A DNA stretch of 64,000 nt, from the NCBI GenBank assembly GCA_944375905.1, contig CALWAS010000020.1:1-64000 (forward strand). Direction: 5' to 3'. The notes below the pieces were generated by a model. It worked only from the letters and a program-made list of their open reading frames with translations, was not told the origin of the DNA and did no database searches. Positions 16,239-24,818 of the stretch are shown one piece after another. The stretch's first letter is position 1. Every line of letters starts with the position of its first letter. Source of the stretch: an uncultured Bacilli bacterium. GTDB lineage: Bacteria > Bacillota_I > Bacilli_A > RFN20 > CAG-826. A program made the position numbers and the translations under genes.

Positions 16239-18318
16239 TTAGTCGAGCTCGGCCTTGCCGGTCCAGAGTTCGTAGTAACGACCCTTCTTGGCGATGAGTT
16301 CGTCGTGCGAGCCGCGCTCGATGATCCTTCCGTGGTCCATGACCATGATGCAGTCGGCATAGCGGATCGTCGATAGGCGGTGGGCGATGACGAAGGTGGT
16401 CTTGCCCTTCATGATGTTGTCCATTCCCCTCGCGATGAGGCGCTCGGTTCTCGTGTCGATCGAGCTAGTAGCCTCGTCGAGGATGAGAATCGGCGGATTC
16501 GACACGGCGCAACGGGCGATGGAAAGAAGCTGCCTCTGCCCTTGGGAAAGCGAAGCATTCTGGGCATCGATGAAGGTGTTGTAGCCCTTCTTGAGCTTCT
16601 TGATGAAACTATCGGCACATGCGATTTCGGCTGCTTTCTCGCACTCTTCGTCGGTGGCCTTAAGATGTCCGAAGCGGATGTTATCGTAGACCGTGCCCGA
16701 GAATAGATGCGTATCTTGGAGGACGAGGGTCATCGACCGCCTCATCGAGACGCGATCGATGTCCTTGAGATTGATCCCGTCGATCAATATCTCGCCCGAA
16801 TCGATGTCGTAGAACCTTGTAAGCAGATTGGTGATCGTCGTCTTTCCCGCCCCGGTGGAACCGACGAGGGCGATCTTCTGCCCCGGATGGGCATACATCG
16901 TGATGTCGTCCAGAATCCTTTGCCCTCTCACATAGGAGAAGTTGACGTGGTTCATCTCGACTTCGCCGCGAACGGGCTTCGTGGTCTTCCCGTCCGTCCA
17001 ATAGAAATTCCCGTCTTCGCCCTTGAATGATTTCCATTTGGCTTCGTGGAGAGAAGGCTCTGGCTCTTGGTCGACCATTTGGAAGATTCGCTCGGCCCCG
17101 GCCAAGGACGCCTGAATGGCAGTCAAAAGGTTGGAGATGGAGTTGAAAGGACGGGCCAGCATCCGGAGGAAGGTTACGTACGAAATCAAGGTTCCGGCCG
17201 TGACGGCAAAACCCCAGTCGGCCCCGCTTACGACGAGGACGGCCCCGATGATGACGACGATGGCGGTCGTCATGTTGTTTATGTTGTTGACGATCGGGAT
17301 ATTGCTCGAGGAAAGGAAGACCGAACGGCGGTTGTGGAGCGTGTGGCGGTAGTCGATCGACTTGAATAAGCGCGCCATGTCCTCTTCTTTGTTGAAGCAC
17401 TTGACGACCTTGAGGCCGGAAAGCACCTCTTCGGCGATGCCGTTGAATTCGCCCATCGATACCTGCGTTTCGGAGAAGGCTCCGACGGAACGGTGGACGT
17501 TGAAACTCACGATGATGACGGCTATCGCCTCCATGAGGCAGACGATGAGGGCCAGGAACCAGTTGACGAGGAAGATGAAGATGACGACCCCGACCACCAT
17601 GACGATGGATGTGAATATCTCCATGATGCCGGTGTTGAAGAGCTGGGCCAGGGCGTCGACGTCGTTGGTGAAGCGAGACATGATGTCCCCATGGGCCGTC
17701 TGGTCGAAATAGCGGACCGGAAGCTTTTGAAGGCGGTCGAACATGTCGTTGCGAAGCCTCATCAGGGAGGACGACCCGATTCTCGTCATCAGGTAGACCT
17801 GCGCCGCCGAGAGCAATAGGCCGATTACGTATATTCCCATCATCGAGCCGAGGATGATGCCGGTTACCGAGAGCGCTTGGATATGGGCGTTCGCGGCATG
17901 CCAGTCTATGAGGTTGAAGAACCAGCTATAGAGGCCCATCTGCGGGGCGATCGACTGGGCGAAATAGCCCTCGGGACTTCCCCCGACGAGCCAATTGCCG
18001 GTCACCGAGTAGACGGCCGGCTGAAGGACGGCATCGACGAGAGGAGCAGCCAAGAAGGCCGAGAAGAGGTTGACGGAAGATCATGGCGACCGTGATGAAG
18101 GTTACAAGGACGAAGAGCCACTTGTCGGGTCCCAGATAGCCCATGACCCGGAGAAGCGATTTCCAGGAATGTTTGGGCTTGCCATACCCGCTCCGCCGCT
18201 TGGAATAGGTTGAAGTTATTTCCTCATAGCCTTTTTCGCCGCACGAATACTCGATTTGGACGCCGTTCACGACGGGGCCTTTGCCCGTCGCGGTGAAGCC
18301 GTTGGAGAAGTTTTCCAT
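16239..18318 (-). pseudogene. ABC exporter half with canonical ATPase site, frameshifted
   Basis: The C-terminal 604 residues (16239-18053) hold most of a type IV (exporter) membrane domain and a full nucleotide-binding domain: Walker A GSTGAGKTT, signature LSQGQRQ, Walker B LILDEATSS with the catalytic Glu. The N-terminus is in another frame from ATG 18318 and reads up to VTFITVAMIF. Joining it to NLFSAFLAAPLVDAV requires removing one base near 18075-18076. The gene starts 4 nt after the stop codon of its partner ABC gene. The family pairs as a heterodimer, likely for drug or lipid export. A one-base insertion, real or an assembly error, would abolish or shorten the product. Confidence 0.8.
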
Positions 18319-18322
18319 GCGA

Positions 18323-20269
18323 TCAATCAACCCCCTTCCTTTGGATTTCCTCTATTTCTCGGTAGATGGTGCATGTCTTCATGAGCTCGTCGTGGGTTCC
18401 TTCCCCGACGAGGGCACCGTTGTCGAGAACGAGGATCAGGTCGCAATCCTTGACCGAATCGATGCGTTGGGCGATTAGGAAGACCGTCGTCCCGATCAGC
18501 TTTTCCCTTAGCTGACGGTGGATGCGGGCCGAAGTATCGGTATCGCATGCCGAGGTCGAATCGTCGAGGATGAGGATCTTGGGCTTCTTGATGACGGCGC
18601 GGGCAATGCATAGACGCTGCTTTTGCCCGCCGGAGACCGAGCGCCCGCCCTGAGTGACCGGGGTCGAAAGCTTATCGGCAAACGAGTTAACGAAATCGCT
18701 GGCTTGGGCAATGTCCAAGGCCTCGTAGATTTCGGCGTCGCTCGCACCCTTCTTGCCCCATTGGATGTTGCTTCTAATCGTTCCGGTGAATAGGAGGTTG
18801 TTTTGAAGGACGACGCCAATGTCGTTTCTCAGGGCCTGAAGGGAATAGTCGCGGACGTCGTGCCCGCCGATCTTGACCGAACCTTCGGTTGGGTCGTAAA
18901 GCCGCGGTATTAGATTCACGAGCGAGCTTTTCCCGGCTCCGGTGCCGCCGACGATGCCAATCGTCATGCCTTCTCTCACCTTGAAGGAAATGGGCCCGAG
19001 AGCCCTCTTGTTGCGATCGCCGACATAGGAGAAGACGACGTTGTCGAATTCAACCTCGCCGCTCGAAAGCGAATCGGGGTCGAAATCGGCCGTCTTTTCC
19101 TTCGGATCGTAGGTGATGTCGATCTTCTCGGAGAGAAGGCGATCAATGCGCTCCTTCGAGGCCTCGGCCCGTCCGTAATACTGGAAGAGCATGCTCATGT
19201 AGGAGAAGGCAAGAGTAAGGAGGGCCGCGAACGAAGTCAGCATCGAAAGCTCGCCGGCATCGAAGATGGCAAGCCCGTTATTGAACGACTGCCAGAGGGG
19301 GTCGGAGAGGCTGGTGTTGATCATCGAGAAGCCGCCGAAGAGCTGGATGAGGCCGATCGTGACGTTGATCGCGAAGGTGGTGATGGCCGTGGTAAGGCCC
19401 ATCTTCGAAACCGACGAGTAGGTAACGTAAGTCAGGTTTTCGTTGGCTTCGCCGAATTTGTTGTCCATGTATTGCTCGCGGCAGAAGGCCTTGACTTCGC
19501 GGACGCCTTCGGTGTCTTCCTCGACGTCGCGGTTCACGTAGTCGATGGCGGTCTGGGTCATGATGAATTCCGGACGGGTCTTCTTGATGATCCAGAGGAT
19601 GAGGACGAAGGCGATGATCGTAAGCGGGACGGTGATGAGGCCGATCAGCCAGTTCAACGAGAAGATGAAGACGAAGCAGAAGATGATCATGAAAAACTGC
19701 TTGGCCCCCATTCGGATGAACATGAGCACGAAGAAGCGGATGTTGTTGCAGTCGTTGGAAAGCATCGTCGTGAGCTTCGAGACGGGGAAGCGGGCGATGT
19801 TCGAGAAGGAAAGTTCCTCTGCCTTGCCGAAGATGGTGTTTCTCAGGCGTTCGACGAAATCGCTCGAGACGATGGCGATGAGTTTCATCCCGAAAGACTG
19901 GACGAAGATGGCGACGAAGGCGCAGGCAATCATGATGCCGCCGTAAAGCCAAACCTGGGACATGGCCGGCTGATTCAATCCGCCGCCGACGATTAGAGGC
20001 TGGGGAATGCCCTCCGGAGTCAGGGCTCCGTAGCCTTCGAGACCGTACCTAATCAGCAGGCCGCTCATGAACGGGACCATGATCTCGAGGGCGACATCTA
20101 GTAGAATCAGGAAGACGTAAATGAGGATGTACTTCCAACTTGGCTTGAGGCAAGCGAGGTATATCCCCCATGTTTTTCTTCGATCGGCCTTATCGATTGC
20201 TTCGTCTTCCTTGCTATATGAAAGAGCTTGGTAGGCGCGCTTGCGTAGGGCCTTGGCCTTTTCACGCAT
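18323..20269 (-). CDS. ABC exporter half with degenerate ATPase site
   Basis: 648 residues: six-helix exporter membrane domain (about 40-350) and a nucleotide-binding domain with GGTGAGKSS, signature VSGGQKQR and Walker B LILDDSTS. The catalytic Glu is replaced by Asp, the usual mark of the non-canonical subunit in heterodimeric exporters such as BmrCD/LmrCD. The partner follows at 18318. I chose ATG 20269 since GGAGG lies 7 nt upstream; the in-frame TTG is less likely. A TATAAT at 20293-20298 (- strand) gives a short leader. Confidence 0.9.
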   Translation of the reverse strand: MREKAKALRKRAYQALSYSKEDEAIDKADRRKTWGIYLACLKPSWKYILIYVFLILLDVALEIMVPFMSGLLIRYGLEGYGALTPEGIPQPLIVGGGLNQPAMSQVWLYGGIMIACAFVAIFVQSFGMKLIAIVSSDFVERLRNTIFGKAEELSFSNIARFPVSKLTTMLSNDCNNIRFFVLMFIRMGAKQFFMIIFCFVFIFSLNWLIGLITVPLTIIAFVLILWIIKKTRPEFIMTQTAIDYVNRDVEEDTEGVREVKAFCREQYMDNKFGEANENLTYVTYSSVSKMGLTTAITTFAINVTIGLIQLFGGFSMINTSLSDPLWQSFNNGLAIFDAGELSMLTSFAALLTLAFSYMSMLFQYYGRAEASKERIDRLLSEKIDITYDPKEKTADFDPDSLSSGEVEFDNVVFSYVGDRNKRALGPISFKVREGMTIGIVGGTGAGKSSLVNLIPRLYDPTEGSVKIGGHDVRDYSLQALRNDIGVVLQNNLLFTGTIRSNIQWGKKGASDAEIYEALDIAQASDFVNSFADKLSTPVTQGGRSVSGGQKQRLCIARAVIKKPKILILDDSTSACDTDTSARIHRQLREKLIGTTVFLIAQRIDSVKDCDLILVLDNGALVGEGTHDELMKTCTIYREIEEIQRKGVD

Positions 20270-20292
20270 AATCAAACCTCCACGGGGGTTGA

Positions 20293-20298
20293 ATTATA
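20293..20298 (-). promoter_or_regulatory. -10 box for the ABC exporter operon
   Basis: TATAAT on the - strand, 23 nt before the ATG at 20269, with GGAGG between. This gene has a normal short leader rather than a leaderless start. Confidence 0.6.
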
Positions 20299-20631
20299 TT
20301 CCTATATATAGGATGGAGACTGCCGTTTTTAATATATGTAAACGCTTTGAGAGAAAGAGGCTGAGATAGAGGTCGGATGGGGCTCTATGAAAGACGTTTT
20401 GAGTCATTCCTCCATCAAAGGAAAATTGCAAAATGCGAGGATGGTTTAAATGGACCGGTTTGCACGCCTTCCTGAAGAATTGACTTCCGGTAGTGAAATT
20501 TATTTCATCCATTTCATTATTCTTTGATTAGAGAAAAAAGCCGCGATAATCGAGATAATCCAAGAATAAATAACAAAAGAAACAAATAATAGTTATGCAT
20601 ATTGGCGACAAAAAGAAAAAGTATTGAATGA
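20299..20631. other. AT-rich intergenic island without a recognisable gene
   Basis: About 330 bases clearly richer in A and T than all surrounding DNA. One open frame on the - strand (20294-20512, 72 residues, no Shine-Dalgarno sequence) has no recognised similarity, and its last codons run into the exporter promoter. No tRNA, riboswitch or terminator with a clear stem was found. GAAATTTATTTC at about 20497 is palindromic in part. It may be foreign or decayed DNA. Confidence 0.5.
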
Positions 20632-21624
20632 TCAGAGTTTCAATTTTGCGGCCAGCCGGCTGATTGATGCGTCGGACAGGAGATCGTCAATCTGCCGTTC
20701 CGAATTGATCACCGTTCCCTTGAGAAGGAAATGCAACTGGTTGATTACCCGATCGCTTTGGGTTTCGGCGAATCCGTATGGCAGGTCGCTTTCCTTTCCG
20801 AAGCGCAGTTCCTCGCCGATGAGAATGGCCATGCCGAGCCGTACATATAAAAGAATCGTTCCTTCTATCCAATAGAAGCACTTGGCTTCCCTTTTATCGA
20901 GGGCGTTTCTCAACCTGACGTAAAGGGGCAAGCCGTCTTCCTGGTTGTGCCAAAGGTCGGCGAAGACGCCGTCGAATTTCCTTCGTGACCTCGATAGGTA
21001 GGCAAAGGCATCGGAGTTGACGATCGTGACTTTTTCCTTCCGCTCGAAGCGGGGGAATAACTCTTCCTCGAATAGTTCGATTATCTCGGGGTCGGAGTCA
21101 ACGACCACGACCTCGGTTACGCTTTCCTTCCTCGAAAGGAGATAGGGAAAATAGCCAAGGCCAAGACCTAGCACGAGAATGCGTCCCGAGAGGGCAGACG
21201 CGGCAAAGGCCATCGTTTCGATTTCGTGGGGGCAAAGACTCATCCAAACCGTTCCTTCTTTCGATATGGCCGGAAAAAGGAAGTCCTCGGCAAAATAACC
21301 ATAAGGCTGTTCGACCTTGAAGGGGTCGTTATCGTCCGAACGCTCCTCGGCGTAGAGGAATGGATGGCGGGCGCCTATCTTTTCCCAGCCCAGGCGGCTC
21401 TTTCCCTTCTTTTTCCCCCTCAGGCCCATAAGCGAGCGAAAGTAGGGATCCGATTCGTATCTAGAAGGATCGAGGCGGCGGATTCCGCGCGCCTTGAGGA
21501 AGTCTTCCCCAAATGAATTGAGCGATGCCGAATTCAGGCGCTCATCGCGGGAAACGGCCCTTTCCAAGCGGGCAAGGTTCTTTTCCAAGGCGGATCTTTC
21601 GCGTTCGGAAAGCTCAAATATCAC
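20632..21624 (-). CDS. Class I SAM-dependent methyltransferase-like protein
   Basis: 330 residues. The central Rossmann part has motif I ILVLGLGLGYFPYL, the acidic end of strand 2 VVVVDSDPEIIELF and a later NSDAF, which fit a SAM or decarboxy-SAM binding fold as in spermidine synthases and methyltransferases. The N-terminal 130 residues and the C-terminal part are not recognised. The start is GTG 21624, 6 nt after TATAAT and without a Shine-Dalgarno sequence. It is divergent from the Nudix gene. The substrate is unknown. Confidence 0.7.
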   Translation of the reverse strand: MIFELSERERSALEKNLARLERAVSRDERLNSASLNSFGEDFLKARGIRRLDPSRYESDPYFRSLMGLRGKKKGKSRLGWEKIGARHPFLYAEERSDDNDPFKVEQPYGYFAEDFLFPAISKEGTVWMSLCPHEIETMAFAASALSGRILVLGLGLGYFPYLLSRKESVTEVVVVDSDPEIIELFEEELFPRFERKEKVTIVNSDAFAYLSRSRRKFDGVFADLWHNQEDGLPLYVRLRNALDKREAKCFYWIEGTILLYVRLGMAILIGEELRFGKESDLPYGFAETQSDRVINQLHFLLKGTVINSERQIDDLLSDASISRLAAKLKL

Positions 21625-21630
21625 GGCGTT

Positions 21631-21636
21631 ATTATA
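21631..21636 (-). promoter_or_regulatory. -10 box for the methyltransferase-like gene
   Basis: TATAAT on the - strand ends 6 nt before the GTG at 21624; predicted leaderless. Confidence 0.6.
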
Positions 21637-21652
21637 TTCTCTCCCAATCGTC

Positions 21653-21658
21653 TACAAT
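21653..21658 (+). promoter_or_regulatory. -10 box for the Nudix gene
   Basis: TACAAT ends 7 nt before the ATG at 21666, without a Shine-Dalgarno sequence. Confidence 0.6.
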
Positions 21659-21665
21659 TTCCCCG

Positions 21666-22073
21666 ATGGAAAAAGAACGTGGCCAGACGATACTCACGAC
21701 GATGATCATGCTTTACCGCAAGGACGGATCATTTCTCGTCGAAAACCGCGTCAAGAACGATTGGCCCGGAATCAATTTTCCCGGCGGGCATGTCGAGCCC
21801 GGCGAAAGCATCGAGGCGGGCGCGATTCGCGAATGCATTGAGGAGACGGGCCTTCGACCCCTTGAGATCGAGAACTGCGGCTATTACGAATGGAACCTGC
21901 CGGCGGAAAAGATTAGGCATCTATGCTTGCTGTTCCGAAGCCCCTCCTTCGAGGGAACGATCCATTCCTCAAAAGAGGGTCAAGTGTTCTTCTTAAGGGA
22001 AGAAGACCTTGGCAAATATGCGCTGTCGACCGATTTCGTGGAAGTTCTCAGAGCCATGAAAAAGGGGTTATAG
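21666..22073 (+). CDS. Nudix hydrolase
   Basis: 135 residues. The Nudix box is complete: GGHVEPGESIEAGAIRECIE followed by ETG, matching G-x5-E-x7-R-E-x-x-E-E-x-G. Such enzymes cleave nucleoside diphosphate derivatives; size and sequence suggest the MutT/8-oxo-dGTPase-like group, but substrate is not certain. The ATG at 21666 is favoured by the -10 box 7 nt upstream; the longer frame from 21525 would overlap the divergent gene. A terminator follows. Confidence 0.9.
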   Translation: MEKERGQTILTTMIMLYRKDGSFLVENRVKNDWPGINFPGGHVEPGESIEAGAIRECIEETGLRPLEIENCGYYEWNLPAEKIRHLCLLFRSPSFEGTIHSSKEGQVFFLREEDLGKYALSTDFVEVLRAMKKGL

Positions 22074-22090
22074 CGACCTTACTAAAATAA

Positions 22091-22112
22091 AAAAGCACCT
22101 GTTGGTGCTTTT
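22091..22112. terminator. Bidirectional terminator
   Basis: GCACC-TGTT-GGTGC flanked by an A run on the left and TTTT on the right. It serves the Nudix gene (+) and the acyl-CoA ligase (-). Confidence 0.82.
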
Positions 22113-23723
22113 CTATATGTGGAGCCTTTCTTGTATTTTCGCGAACTCGGCGGCATCGATCTTCCCGACCGGAGTGCGAGGAAGCTTATCGAGGAAGACG
22201 ATCTTGGCTGGCCGGCAAAGCGGCGGGAGGTTTTTTCCGATCGCGGCGTAGATGTCGGCTTCGACCTCTTCCTTTTTCCTCATGCCCTTGGGGCCTTCCC
22301 TCTCCACGACGGCCAGGCAAAGGACGTGCCCTTTCCTTTGGTCTTCGACCGGGAAGCAATATGCTTCGTAGACGTCGAAGAGATCGAGGGCCACGTCCTC
22401 GACATCGGACGGGCAGACGGTTTCCCCGTTTATCTTCACGACGCGCCGGAGCCGCTGGCGGAAGGTCAGATACCCGTCGTCGTCCTTGTATCCGAAGTCC
22501 CGGGTCCGGAAGTACTTCCGCCCGTCGATTTCGATGAACGATTTCTTCGTTAGCTCGTCATCGTGGAGGTATCCATTCATGAGGCAATCGCCGCCAATGC
22601 AGATTTCCCCGCTCGTCCCGTTGGGGAGGACTTTGCACGTTTCGGGATCGATGATGACTTCGTGGAGGTTGGGCAGGGGCTTTCCGATGGTTCCCCGCCT
22701 GTCCCTCCCATACGTGTTGACATTGGTGACATTGACCGTTTCCGTGAGGCCGTAGCCCTCGAAAAGGCGAGCGGTCGAGCCGAATCTCGACATGGCAGTG
22801 TTCCATTGGTCGAGAAGGGACTGGGGGACGGAATCGCCGCCGATGAAGGCGACGATCTGCTTTCGAAGCCAAGGACCGTAGAAAGTGTCCCGCGAAAGGA
22901 GCGCGTTATAGAGAGCCGGAACGCCGATTATGACGCTCGCCTGCCCCTTCCGGATGAAGCGGATTGCCTCCTTGGTATTGAATTTCAGCACGAGGACGGT
23001 CGAGGCGCCCCACGAAATCGGCGTGTGGATGCCCATTGCGAGCCCGAAGCCGTGGAAAAGGGGTATGGCCGTCAGCATCATGATGTCCTTGAGCCTTCCG
23101 CCGAAAAGCGGATACCCCTTGAGAGCCAGGTTGTTGATCGAACGGGAGGAAAGGCGAACGATCTTCGGTTCGCCGTTCGTTCCGCCGGTATTGAGGTAAA
23201 CGGCATCGTCGTCGGGATCGGGATGGACCGTTTTTCCTTGCTTGGACGGATGGATGCCGGCGTAGGAAATGATGCCGTGGGCCTTTTTCGATATTTTGTA
23301 GAGAACCGCAGCCTTGAGCCAATTTATCTTGAGATAAGGATTGACCGAAACGATTTTCACGTCCGAATCGAGGACCATCCTATGCTCATAGCAGGCATTC
23401 GCGAGGCAAATGAGAATCTTGGCCCCGGATTTCTCGATGTGCTTTTTCATCATCGGGGCCGGAGTGAGGGGATGTATGTTGTAGGAAATGGCCCCGATTT
23501 TGCTTATGGCATAGAAAAGGAAGAGCGCTTCCGGGCAGTTCGGCATGGCCACGGCCACGACGTCCCTTTCCTTTATTCCTAGGGAAAGCAGCTTTCGGCT
23601 GCAGATGTCGATTTCCTTCTCGAGGGCCTTGAAGGTCCATGATTTGTTCTCAAAACGGGCGGCGAGGCTATCGGGATAGGCTTTGGCCGCGTGCTCGAAC
23701 TGGTCGTAGATGGATTTCCCCAT
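22113..23723 (-). CDS. AMP-dependent acyl-CoA synthetase/ligase
   Basis: 536 residues of the ANL superfamily, which activate a carboxylic acid with ATP to acyl-AMP and then usually to acyl-CoA. Visible motifs: P-loop NTGGTNGEPK, EGYGLTETVNVTN, the hinge region RTRDFGYKDDDGYL and the catalytic lysine in RTPVGKIDA. Length is normal and there is no membrane segment. AAAGGAG lies 9 nt upstream of the ATG. It is 16 nt downstream of a membrane acyltransferase in the same direction, so it may supply acyl-CoA for that enzyme; this is inference. Confidence 0.88.
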   Translation of the reverse strand: MGKSIYDQFEHAAKAYPDSLAARFENKSWTFKALEKEIDICSRKLLSLGIKERDVVAVAMPNCPEALFLFYAISKIGAISYNIHPLTPAPMMKKHIEKSGAKILICLANACYEHRMVLDSDVKIVSVNPYLKINWLKAAVLYKISKKAHGIISYAGIHPSKQGKTVHPDPDDDAVYLNTGGTNGEPKIVRLSSRSINNLALKGYPLFGGRLKDIMMLTAIPLFHGFGLAMGIHTPISWGASTVLVLKFNTKEAIRFIRKGQASVIIGVPALYNALLSRDTFYGPWLRKQIVAFIGGDSVPQSLLDQWNTAMSRFGSTARLFEGYGLTETVNVTNVNTYGRDRRGTIGKPLPNLHEVIIDPETCKVLPNGTSGEICIGGDCLMNGYLHDDELTKKSFIEIDGRKYFRTRDFGYKDDDGYLTFRQRLRRVVKINGETVCPSDVEDVALDLFDVYEAYCFPVEDQRKGHVLCLAVVEREGPKGMRKKEEVEADIYAAIGKNLPPLCRPAKIVFLDKLPRTPVGKIDAAEFAKIQERLHI

Positions 23724-23739
23724 TGGACGAAGCTCCTTT

Positions 23740-24714
23740 CTAGAATTTCAGCGTATAGCCCATCGACAGGAGGACCGAGCCGAAAACGAGATAGATGATC
23801 GGCATGTGGGCGAGATAGACATATAGGCTATGTTTCGAGAGGAAGACGAGGGGAGCGGCCCATTTTCTCTTTTTGGCAGGCAGGAAACTCTTCCTATCAG
23901 GGTAGAAAGCCTTGGCCACGACGGCCCCGAGGAAAAGGATGGCCGCGCATTGGATCGGCGGGAAATAGTCGTCTCCGGCGGCTCCAAGCCCGAAGAGCAT
24001 CTTCCATGCCTCGTAGCGATCGGGCGGGAACGCATTATTGGGGTGGAAGATGGTGTTGTCGCCGTAGTTCAGCTTAAGCAAGATGCTTTCGGGCTCAAAT
24101 GAGGGATCGATTAGATGGGCAAGCTGCCCCCATAGGGTCCCGTCCCCGGGGTAACGCGAATAGAAGGAAAGGGCGATCGTCGAGAGCGAGAGGGCAATTG
24201 CCACCGCGAAAATGGCCTTCAGGTTTCCATGGCAAAGCCAGTCGACGAACGAGTAGAGGAGAATCGAGATCGCGATGGCGTGGAGGATGCCGCAATAAAT
24301 GAACACGTTGGCTCCGGTTAAAAAGGAGGCAAGTTCGAGCACGAGGCTCATCGCGACCGCGACGATCATGAGGTGCATCCCCCGCATTGAATTCGAACGC
24401 GCGAAACCGGTCGATATCCCAGAGAGAAAGACGAACATCATCGAGAAGAAGAACTCGAGGATGAAAAGATTTCCGCTGTTGATCAGCTGGAAGGCTTGGG
24501 TCCCAACGTCGAAAAGCGCCCTTACTCCCGCCGGCTCCGGCCCTTTACCTGCCCAGACGAAGAAACTGCCCGAAAGCATTACGGCGCAGGCAAAGTGGAG
24601 GGCGATCATCAAAATGAGGTCGAAGCCTCTCAGGAAGTCGATTTCGAATATCCTTTCCTTCTTGCGGAGGCGGCGCGGAGGCAAGCCGTATTTGTAAGGA
24701 AAGGAAGTGCTCAC
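23740..24714 (-). CDS. DUF1624/HGSNAT-like membrane acyltransferase
   Basis: 324 residues with about eight hydrophobic segments. The N-terminal RIFEIDFLRGFDLILMIALH matches the DUF1624 (heparan-alpha-glucosaminide N-acetyltransferase-like) family. These multi-pass proteins move acetyl groups across the membrane onto sugars or other acceptors. Start is GTG 24714, 7 nt after TATATT, without a Shine-Dalgarno sequence. It forms a pair with the acyl-CoA ligase gene downstream, and a 16-bp palindrome overlaps its -35 zone. The acceptor is unknown. Confidence 0.75.
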   Translation of the reverse strand: MSTSFPYKYGLPPRRLRKKERIFEIDFLRGFDLILMIALHFACAVMLSGSFFVWAGKGPEPAGVRALFDVGTQAFQLINSGNLFILEFFFSMMFVFLSGISTGFARSNSMRGMHLMIVAVAMSLVLELASFLTGANVFIYCGILHAIAISILLYSFVDWLCHGNLKAIFAVAIALSLSTIALSFYSRYPGDGTLWGQLAHLIDPSFEPESILLKLNYGDNTIFHPNNAFPPDRYEAWKMLFGLGAAGDDYFPPIQCAAILFLGAVVAKAFYPDRKSFLPAKKRKWAAPLVFLSKHSLYVYLAHMPIIYLVFGSVLLSMGYTLKF

Positions 24715-24721
24715 GACTTGA

Positions 24722-24727
24722 AATATA
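24722..24727 (-). promoter_or_regulatory. -10 box for the acyltransferase-ligase pair
   Basis: TATATT on the - strand, 7 nt before the GTG at 24714; no Shine-Dalgarno sequence. Confidence 0.55.
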
Positions 24728-24735
24728 GTTCAATA

Positions 24736-24751
24736 ATGGCCTTAAGGCCAT
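24736..24751. promoter_or_regulatory. Perfect 16-bp palindrome ATGGCCTTAAGGCCAT, candidate operator
   Basis: The palindrome covers the place where the -35 hexamer should be (24745-24750) relative to the -10 at 24722-24727. A protein bound here would control access of RNA polymerase. No regulator gene is adjacent. Confidence 0.5.
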
Positions 24752-24818
24752 CCTACTTTTGGCCCTCGTTAGGATAGAGTTTGAGCAATTCGCTCAATGG
24801 ATGGGCGATTTGCAGGGA

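Noticed and set aside
20294-20512. 72-residue - strand open frame in the AT-rich island
   Set aside because: No Shine-Dalgarno sequence, no recognised similarity, and its end overlaps the promoter of the next operon. Kept only as part of the island description.
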